Positions 40,491-45,426 of a stretch of 45,426 nt of DNA are shown piece after piece; the first letter of the stretch is position 1; every line of letters begins with the position of its first letter. Source of the DNA: an uncultured Prevotella sp. (GTDB lineage: Bacteria; Bacteroidota; Bacteroidia; Bacteroidales; Bacteroidaceae); contig CAAGEG010000090.1 in NCBI GenBank assembly GCA_900768785.1, forward strand, positions 1 to 45,426, given 5' to 3'. The position numbers were made by a program, and so were the translations under genes. Under the pieces are notes generated by a model. The model searched no databases and had not been told where the DNA came from. It worked only from the letters and a program-made list of their open reading frames with translations.

Positions 40491-40901
40491 ATGAAAAAGA
40501 TAGTTAAGCAAAAAGATATCAACTCGATAATCAAGAAATACAATCTTTCCGAATGTGAGATTGATGAACTTGAAATTGTATGCAGGGAAATCAATAATGA
40601 GAAAGATGAGTATATATTTGACACATCGTTATCATTCTATTTGTCTCCGAATTATCCGTTTGCAAATAAAGATAAGTACAACGCAGTCGCAGCATTACTC
40701 CATTACTTCGGAGTTAAGGCTCAAAAAGAAACCGGAATGTTCTTTGATGAAACTTGCACCTATCTTGCCCTTCAATTAAACGCAGCCTCTTGTTGGATAA
40801 AAAGAATGTTTAGGGGAATGTCCTACAACGATAAAAGATGGACCCCCAAGATGTACTTGGCTGATAAATGTGGATTAAATACTCTCGAATTATATAACTA
40901 A
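40491..40901 (+). CDS. uncharacterised small protein
   Basis: The 136-residue protein is helical in its first third (DINSIIKKYNLSECEIDELE), followed by a DTSLSFYLSPNYPF segment and a Trp-containing C-terminal helix. No family is recognised. It is the first gene after cassette 5 and is followed by a GC-rich hairpin. Confidence 0.65.
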   Translation: MKKIVKQKDINSIIKKYNLSECEIDELEIVCREINNEKDEYIFDTSLSFYLSPNYPFANKDKYNAVAALLHYFGVKAQKETGMFFDETCTYLALQLNAASCWIKRMFRGMSYNDKRWTPKMYLADKCGLNTLELYN

Positions 40902-40906
40902 GACCC

Positions 40907-40925
40907 TGGGTGAGGGCATCACCCA
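40907..40925 (+). promoter_or_regulatory. intercistronic hairpin immediately before GCAAATAAG
   Basis: TGGGTGA (40907-40913) pairs with TCACCCA (40919-40925) around a 5-base loop. Three bases later comes GCAAATAAG (40929-40937), directly abutting the ATG at 40938. The arrangement suggests an attenuator, processing site or stabilising stem between genes. No T-run follows, so full termination is unlikely. Confidence 0.55.
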
Positions 40926-40937
40926 AATGCAAATAAG

Positions 40938-41282
40938 ATGAAAAAGACAAAACCTACAACCTACAAGACTCTCAAAGGTCTTTTGAAAGCAATGGGAGAA
41001 ACCACCCTAACTGCTAAACAAATGGCTGAAAAGCACGCAAGATTTGCAGATGCGTGGCACTATGACTTTAAGGTTTCAGAAGAACTTGAAAATGAATTTT
41101 GGAAATGCATTGCCGAAGTGGTCTGGAAAAGACCGTCTGCACGTCAAATCAATCTCCTCAAATATGCAAAGAGTTGGATGCTTGATAGACTGTACTATTC
41201 TAATGGGTACTACCGATATTGTGCAGGACAAGATTATCCGAGTGAAATCCGTTCAATTCAGAATTGTGTAAACAGAATGTGA
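40938..41282 (+). CDS. uncharacterised basic protein
   Basis: The 114-residue protein starts MKKTKPTTYKTLKGLLKAMG and has two predicted helical regions rich in K, W and Y (EFWKCIAEVVWKRPSARQIN). Its start codon directly follows the GCAAATAAG word. Nothing indicates a function. A nucleic-acid-binding role is possible from charge. Confidence 0.65.
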   Translation: MKKTKPTTYKTLKGLLKAMGETTLTAKQMAEKHARFADAWHYDFKVSEELENEFWKCIAEVVWKRPSARQINLLKYAKSWMLDRLYYSNGYYRYCAGQDYPSEIRSIQNCVNRM

Positions 41283-41283
41283 T

Positions 41284-41673
41284 ATGGGATATAAGAAGAA
41301 ATATGAGGAAGTTTATCAGTATATACTTGACTGCATAAACAGTGATAACCTCAGTGAAAATGCCTCAGATGAAGAAAAAGTGAAGTGTTTTATTGACACC
41401 TTTCACGATGAATATGATAACGCATATAGACGTAAGTTATATCCGGTTCGTCACGTTCATATAGCCAATTATCTTCAGGGACTTCCCTCAGTTTGCTCAA
41501 TTGACTTTACCAACTATGACATTGAGCAACTTTGCATAAAATTCGGACTAATCAAAGATATTGAAAACCCATCTCCGTTTGTTGATAATTGGTTTTATAT
41601 GATAGCATTCCGAATCATTGAAATGGCAGATTACTACGATATCCCATTCTATGCTTTACCAAATGACAGATAA
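41284..41673 (+). CDS. uncharacterised protein
   Basis: The 129-residue product has an acidic N-terminal helix (KKYEEVYQYILDCINSDNLS), a central FHDEYDNAYRRKLYP segment and an aromatic C-terminal region. It lies one base after the previous gene. Unknown function; probably an early phage protein. Confidence 0.6.
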   Translation: MGYKKKYEEVYQYILDCINSDNLSENASDEEKVKCFIDTFHDEYDNAYRRKLYPVRHVHIANYLQGLPSVCSIDFTNYDIEQLCIKFGLIKDIENPSPFVDNWFYMIAFRIIEMADYYDIPFYALPNDR

Positions 41674-41675
41674 CA

Positions 41676-41975
41676 ATGAAATTTAATTACTACAAATTCG
41701 ATGTATTCCAGCCTTATATCTTTGGCGGAGAAATTCATAAGAGACTTGTTGATGCAAAGCGTGCATTTCTGCAACATATTGCTCAAGGTCATCGTATAGG
41801 AAATTGCATTTATAGGTATTGCACTAAAGATGAAGATGTAGCATTAACTTATACTCCATATTATTCCGACATTGGAAGTTTTGGCAGTACAAAGCTCACA
41901 TTAATCGGAAAAGCTTTCAAAAACCAAAAGAAAGACAATGCAAACAAAAAAGCAAGTAAAAATTATGAAAGTTGA
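41676..41975 (+). CDS. uncharacterised protein
   Basis: The 99-residue protein has a strand-rich centre (RIGNCIYRYCTKDEDVALTY) and a basic asparagine-rich tail. It overlaps the next gene by 11 bases. No domain is recognised. Confidence 0.55.
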   Translation: MKFNYYKFDVFQPYIFGGEIHKRLVDAKRAFLQHIAQGHRIGNCIYRYCTKDEDVALTYTPYYSDIGSFGSTKLTLIGKAFKNQKKDNANKKASKNYES

Positions 41976-42342
41976 AGATACTCACTACGGAAAGAAAATT
42001 ACCATTCCTGACTATGGTTGCAATTCAGAGTTTGTATATCAAGTCAGAAATGTAAGGGTACTCAATAAAGATTTTGACAGGCAGTTTCCTATGATAAATG
42101 CACTTGCCAATCAGGAAAGTAAGATATATAAGAAATTGGTTCTAAGACTTCTTGAAATGGAGAGAATTTTCAAGAAATTGCCATTCGATAATGAAGCAAT
42201 AGCTAAATACGAAAAGGAGCACAATATAGACTTCAATGAGTATTTCCACGACACAGTAGATTCATACATCAGTCAAATAGATGATATAAGTTTTAGATAT
42301 GCAGAACTCGCATCAAAGTATGGATACTCGTACTGCGTATAA
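41965..42342 (+). CDS. uncharacterised protein
   Basis: The ATG at 41965 is preferred to an in-frame ATG at 41938, since the latter lies deeper within the preceding gene. The 125-residue product begins MKVEDTHYGKKITIPDYGCN and continues with helical segments. Position and size resemble the neighbouring small-gene block. Function unknown. Confidence 0.55.
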   Translation: MKVEDTHYGKKITIPDYGCNSEFVYQVRNVRVLNKDFDRQFPMINALANQESKIYKKLVLRLLEMERIFKKLPFDNEAIAKYEKEHNIDFNEYFHDTVDSYISQIDDISFRYAELASKYGYSYCV

Positions 42343-42394
42343 CTATCAAAATGTGCAAAAATGATATTATGAATGAAAAATAATTGGCAAGATA

Positions 42395-42456
42395 TTTGCA
42401 TAATTGATAATAAATTGCTAACTTTGTATATCCTTAAAGGATACAATGCAAATAAG
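42395..42456 (+). promoter_or_regulatory. promoter-leader cassette 6 with downstream dyad
   Basis: TTTG at 42395-42398, a 20-base gap and TAACTTTG at 42419-42426 form a full consensus promoter. TTGCA-N5-GATAA (42396-42410) overlaps the -33 box. A perfect 7-bp dyad TATCCTTAAAGGATA (42429-42443) starts three bases after the -7 box, at the probable transcription start, and GCAAATAAG follows at 42448-42456. Confidence 0.78.
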
Positions 42457-42493
42457 TTAATAACCGTTTTTACAAACCCAAAATCACAAAAGT

Positions 42494-43018
42494 ATGTGTA
42501 AAATTGAACTCAGTGCAACTCAGGTTGCAGCCATCTACAAAGGTGGCAATGAAGAATCTCGCAAGATTCTCAAAGAAAGTATCGGAGAACGTTTTTCTTC
42601 AGTATTCCCAATCACTGGACGTGTCCAATCGTTTGACGATGCTGTAAAGGAAATAGGTTATGACCACCCTCTCTGTCAGGTGTTGTCCACTCTGAAGTAC
42701 GGTTATCGCAGTGATGTAGTAAGAAAAGACCTTCTCGCTTACTTGAAAATCGCTATCATTGCAGAAGCTCTCAATGAAGGATGGGAACCTTCAGGAGATG
42801 AAAATCGTTGGTATCCGTTCTTTGAACTCTCTGAAGATAGCGATTCCGTAGTATTCACTCATTCCGGAACTACTGACCCTGACTGCTTGTCTGACTCTGT
42901 AAAACTCGCTTACAAGAGTGAAGAACTTGCATCATACGCAGGTGAAACGTTTGTTGAAATCTATGCAGACTTCGTAACCCTCGGCAAATCACCTTGCAAA
43001 GATGAAAGCAATCTCTAA
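42494..43018 (+). CDS. uncharacterised protein of a family common on Bacteroidales mobile DNA
   Basis: The 174-residue protein begins MCKIELSATQVAAIYKGGNE, with a middle IAEALNEGWEPSGDENRWYP and a terminal YKSEELASYAGETFVEIYAD. This last segment is characteristic of a family I have seen on Bacteroidales phages and integrative elements, of unknown role. It is expressed from cassette 6 and overlaps the next gene by 17 bases. Confidence 0.65.
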   Translation: MCKIELSATQVAAIYKGGNEESRKILKESIGERFSSVFPITGRVQSFDDAVKEIGYDHPLCQVLSTLKYGYRSDVVRKDLLAYLKIAIIAEALNEGWEPSGDENRWYPFFELSEDSDSVVFTHSGTTDPDCLSDSVKLAYKSEELASYAGETFVEIYADFVTLGKSPCKDESNL

Positions 43019-43370
43019 GAAGAAATTCTTTGATCTCATTATAGGTACTGCGTCGGCAAAGATAGGCGCAGTAACCTATAAAGGTCAAAATGAAATAAGC
43101 GATGAAGTAGTCCAGAATTTAGCTCAATCTGTAAAAGATGAAAAGTATCGCAATGTTGTTCATCAACAAAGTAATGCAATTAAGTTTAATGACAATTCCT
43201 GGTTCTTCTTTGATAAGCCCAAGAATTGCGACAGCAGAAAAGCTTTCATCTATGAAATCAGTGGCACTACATTCCTATCACTTGTTGACCATAGACCTGA
43301 ATATGAGAATCAGTTTGGAACTACAATAAGTGAACAGACATTTGCTCTTATCTACAAGTTGTCAAAATGA
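43002..43370 (+). CDS. uncharacterised small protein
   Basis: The 122-residue protein has an N-terminal basic helix (KAISKKKFFDLIIGTASAKI), a QSNAIKFNDNSWFFFDKPKN strand region, and a helical C-terminus. It overlaps the previous gene by 17 bases and the next by 4. No family is recognised. Confidence 0.6.
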   Translation: MKAISKKKFFDLIIGTASAKIGAVTYKGQNEISDEVVQNLAQSVKDEKYRNVVHQQSNAIKFNDNSWFFFDKPKNCDSRKAFIYEISGTTFLSLVDHRPEYENQFGTTISEQTFALIYKLSK

Positions 43371-44080
43371 AAGAAATAGGATATTTACCAAGTCAGTATT
43401 GCAGGTATAGTAAAGGTTATACATCATACTCACTACCTTTTAATAGCTTTACAAATACAATGCCTAATCCTGAAACTAAAGAAGAACTCTCTGAATTGTT
43501 AGACCAAGATACGTTCTTTAGATTTGGATATGTACCCTTTGTTATAGCAGAGGTCGCTTGGGATTATGCAGATACCACTATTGACCTTGCTGTATTGATG
43601 AGATTATCTCCTACGAAGAAGCTATGCAGATGTATCAGAAATCTTCGTAACGAATATGTTAACTTTAAGAAGAAGTATTTTGACACATCACATCTTGATT
43701 CTGAAACTGACAATATGGAATTGTTCATTGATGAACTAAGTAAGTTTTTCAATGAGCGGTTCCATTCTTATGTTGATAAACTTGTTGACGAATACCCGGA
43801 TTTGAACAATGACAGTAAAATGCTTATTTCGGAAGCGTATTTATGCAAGTTCGTTCTCAAAGCATTGTTCAAATATATGTCGTATATTAATAAAAAGGTT
43901 GAAGATATTGTTCGTCATCCAATAGGCAAACTTCTTCCAGCATCGATATACAGCTTATACGATATAATTCTTGAGTTTGCAGGAGATAGTCCTCTTACTT
44001 CTGAATTTCTCAAGAAAGAAGAACCATTTGTAAATGAACTTGTTGACCGGATCAAGTCAATAGAGTTAAGTTACGATTAA
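43367..44080 (+). CDS. uncharacterised helical protein
   Basis: The 237-residue protein is nearly all alpha-helical by pattern, with many charged residues and two long helices (ELSELLDQDTFFRFGYVPFV; SKMLISEAYLCKFVLKALFK). No signal or membrane segment is certain. The four-base overlap with the previous gene (ATGA) implies translational coupling. Unknown function. Confidence 0.6.
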   Translation: MKEIGYLPSQYCRYSKGYTSYSLPFNSFTNTMPNPETKEELSELLDQDTFFRFGYVPFVIAEVAWDYADTTIDLAVLMRLSPTKKLCRCIRNLRNEYVNFKKKYFDTSHLDSETDNMELFIDELSKFFNERFHSYVDKLVDEYPDLNNDSKMLISEAYLCKFVLKALFKYMSYINKKVEDIVRHPIGKLLPASIYSLYDIILEFAGDSPLTSEFLKKEEPFVNELVDRIKSIELSYD

Positions 44081-44091
44081 ATATAAATTTT

Positions 44092-44100
44092 GCAAATAAG
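44092..44100 (+). promoter_or_regulatory. GCAAATAAG leader word before 44126
   Basis: The nonamer occurs 25 bases upstream of the ATG, without a TAnnTTTG box before it. This repeats the situation at 14053 and supports a role for the word in the transcript and not in promoter recognition. Confidence 0.5.
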
Positions 44101-44125
44101 ATAATGACTTATAAACCAAAAAGAT

Positions 44126-44635
44126 ATGGGAATAATTAAAGATGCAATTAGAGAAGTCCTTCAAGAGGCCGCAAATAAGCAAGGTCTTGAAATTCAGTTT
44201 CTTGACACTCCTTCTACAGTAATAGAAACAAGAGCACAAGCCAAGAAACACGATATGGAGCTTGTTGAGAAAAAGCCGGTAGAACAGCCAAAAGAATACT
44301 CTGAAATAGTTTACAAGTACAATGGTTGGTTAAGTTCTATAAGTAAAAGTCAGGTACTATTCCTCTTTATAATTGACATAGAGAAAGATGAAACAGTAGC
44401 TTATATATCGTTCTCTCGTGACAATAATCTTATCTACTTAACTGAAGGATGTTCCTTTGGTGAATACAATGTTTATCACAAGAATAATCCACATCAAAGA
44501 GCTTGTGAAGCAAATGCTAAGAACCTCCAACGTGATACTGAGTATCTTGAAAATACGTATGACGATGAAAAGTATAAGTTTGTAATCACTAAAATTGGGA
44601 AAGAATATGCCCGGTCAATCCTTGAACAAGAGTGA
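44126..44635 (+). CDS. uncharacterised protein
   Basis: The 169-residue protein has an N-terminal helix (IKDAIREVLQEAANKQGLEI), a Glu/Lys-rich linker and a beta-rich domain (SISKSQVLFLFIIDIEKDE, then TVAYISFSRDNNLIYLTEG). It precedes two short genes. No domain is recognised; a small ligand-binding fold is plausible. Confidence 0.6.
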   Translation: MGIIKDAIREVLQEAANKQGLEIQFLDTPSTVIETRAQAKKHDMELVEKKPVEQPKEYSEIVYKYNGWLSSISKSQVLFLFIIDIEKDETVAYISFSRDNNLIYLTEGCSFGEYNVYHKNNPHQRACEANAKNLQRDTEYLENTYDDEKYKFVITKIGKEYARSILEQE

Positions 44636-44801
44636 ACATATTTTCCACATCGACATAATGATTGGAGATCGGTTCTATGCAACTGTGGATTACAAACATT
44701 GTCTTCTTTTCAAGTTTGATATATTCCAAGTTGAAAAGTATGTTTTGGAAAAATATCCCTCCCTTAAAAACAGAAAGAATGTAACACTTTATATTGATTA
44801 G
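44607..44801 (+). CDS. uncharacterised small protein
   Basis: The ATG at 44607 gives a 64-residue protein; a TTG at 44595 or a later ATG at 44658 are alternatives. It overlaps the previous gene by 29 bases. Its sequence has a strand (MIGDRFYATVDYKHCLLFK) and a C-terminal basic helix. Function unknown. Confidence 0.45.
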   Translation: MPGQSLNKSEHIFHIDIMIGDRFYATVDYKHCLLFKFDIFQVEKYVLEKYPSLKNRKNVTLYID

Positions 44802-44804
44802 ATT

Positions 44805-45029
44805 ATGAAATATAGAATAGTAGAACGACTGGTAGATTATGGCTATCCTGGCAACTGTAGCCCTAACATCGGATGCTTTAACGAATTTCTTGAAGACTCA
44901 GACATAGTTGTTTCTGTTCAGGTACACAAATGGTATGGTTGGGTAACAATAAAAGAGTTCATAAGCGATTACATAGATTACTCACGTATGTGTGCAGAAG
45001 AATTATATGAAATGATTACTAACAACTAA
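44805..45029 (+). CDS. uncharacterised small protein
   Basis: The 74-residue protein begins MKYRIVERLVDYGYPGNCSP and contains a WYGWVTIKEF segment. It starts three bases after the previous gene's stop. Small, acidic, probably an alpha/beta fold. No family recognised. Confidence 0.55.
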   Translation: MKYRIVERLVDYGYPGNCSPNIGCFNEFLEDSDIVVSVQVHKWYGWVTIKEFISDYIDYSRMCAEELYEMITNN

Positions 45030-45040
45030 ATCCGGAATTT

Positions 45041-45409
45041 ATGAATTTACCTATTGCGATGGCTGAAGAATATTGGGCTAATTCCCAATTATCAGTAGCA
45101 AGATATACCGGTCGCATTCAGTTCAATAACAACGTCTATGTTATTGTTGACAAACGTGGTCATACAATCTTTGAATGTAGCCTTGAAGCAGAGAAAGCAG
45201 GAAAAGAAAAGGCAATAGACCCTGGAGAACCTGCAGACCTTGTAATGGAGCAATATGTTCCTGTTTATAGAAAACTTGGCAGAGAGAAGTTCATCAACTG
45301 GCTCCAGGATAAAAGCTTAGACCATAGTGTTGAAGCTGCCTACGAATATGTTGGACTAAAGTGCCCCAAAATGTATCGTAATAATAACCGTAAAAATAAA
45401 AGAAAATGA
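45041..45409 (+). CDS. uncharacterised protein
   Basis: The 122-residue protein has a strand-rich N-terminal half (RIQFNNNVYVIVDKRGHTIF) and a Lys/Asn-rich tail of seven basic residues in a row of twelve. Its stop overlaps the next ATG (ATGA), indicating coupling. No family recognised. Confidence 0.55.
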   Translation: MNLPIAMAEEYWANSQLSVARYTGRIQFNNNVYVIVDKRGHTIFECSLEAEKAGKEKAIDPGEPADLVMEQYVPVYRKLGREKFINWLQDKSLDHSVEAAYEYVGLKCPKMYRNNNRKNKRK

Positions 45410-45426
45410 AAAAGATTGAAATTGAA
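45406..45426 (+). CDS. start of a further gene, cut by the right edge
   Basis: An ATG at 45406 overlaps the stop of the previous gene and opens seven codons (MKKIEIE) to the end of the window. The four-base overlap is the same arrangement used by many neighbouring genes. Nothing can be said of its product. Confidence 0.4.

Overview
The window looks like a continuous piece of a temperate or lytic tailed-phage genome that infects a Bacteroidales host (Bacteroides, Parabacteroides or Prevotella type). The base composition is AT-rich. At least a dozen promoters fit the Bacteroidales consensus (TTTG, 19-20 bases, TAnnTTTG), and start codons are preceded by A-rich leaders instead of clear Shine-Dalgarno sites. 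The structural genes are phage genes: ClpP-type head protease, capsid, portal, connector, giant tail protein, holin and GH108 lysozyme. No terminase, tape measure, DNA polymerase or integrase is visible, so the window is only part of the genome.

Layout. (1) 1-1145, minus strand: a DUF262 (GmrSD/ParB-like) gene cut by the left edge and a small lipoprotein, preceded by a strongly structured leader with a possible pseudoknot. (2) 1634-9869, plus strand: a nine-gene biosynthetic island in two transcription units. The first seven genes overlap or nearly abut: PIG-L deacetylase, ATP-grasp, UDP-galactopyranose mutase homologue, ParB-like protein, two tandem ATP-grasp paralogues and a TET/JBP-associated-type glycosyltransferase. 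The second unit holds a RarA/MgsA C-terminal-like protein and a PLP-dependent amino-acid decarboxylase. A strong terminator closes the island. The best reading is a DNA-base hypermodification (or sugar-amine conjugate) pathway. (3) 10078-15441: small early genes, a short sliding-clamp-like protein and a ParB partition-type protein. (4) 15612-32082: head and tail operon ending in a complete diversity-generating retroelement (DGR). Its variable repeat is the 3' end of an 8-kb tail gene, its template repeat lies 246 bases downstream, and its reverse transcriptase follows. (5) 32234-33938: a HicAB toxin-antitoxin pair and a minus-strand retropepsin/SEC-C gene with its small partner. (6) 34162-38305: regulatory and nucleotide genes (BRO-N protein, dUTPase), an AT-rich repeat-bearing 500-bp control region, and a tRNA-like structure with an oversized anticodon loop. 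(7) 38575-40289: lysis cassette (holin, 17-residue Lys/Cys microprotein, GH108 lysozyme, spanin-like protein). (8) 40491-45426: a run of small uncharacterised genes.

Two regulatory signatures tie the window together. One is a repeated promoter-leader cassette ending in GCAAATAAG just before start codons. The other is an intergenic word TTGCA-N5-GATAA, found nine times upstream of genes. Together they suggest coordinated phage transcription. The leaders also let several gene starts be moved downstream.

The two most interesting systems are the 1634-9869 island, whose enzyme combination I do not recognise as a described pathway, and the DGR. The DGR is very clear: 12 differences between template and variable repeat over 117 aligned bases, all at template adenines.
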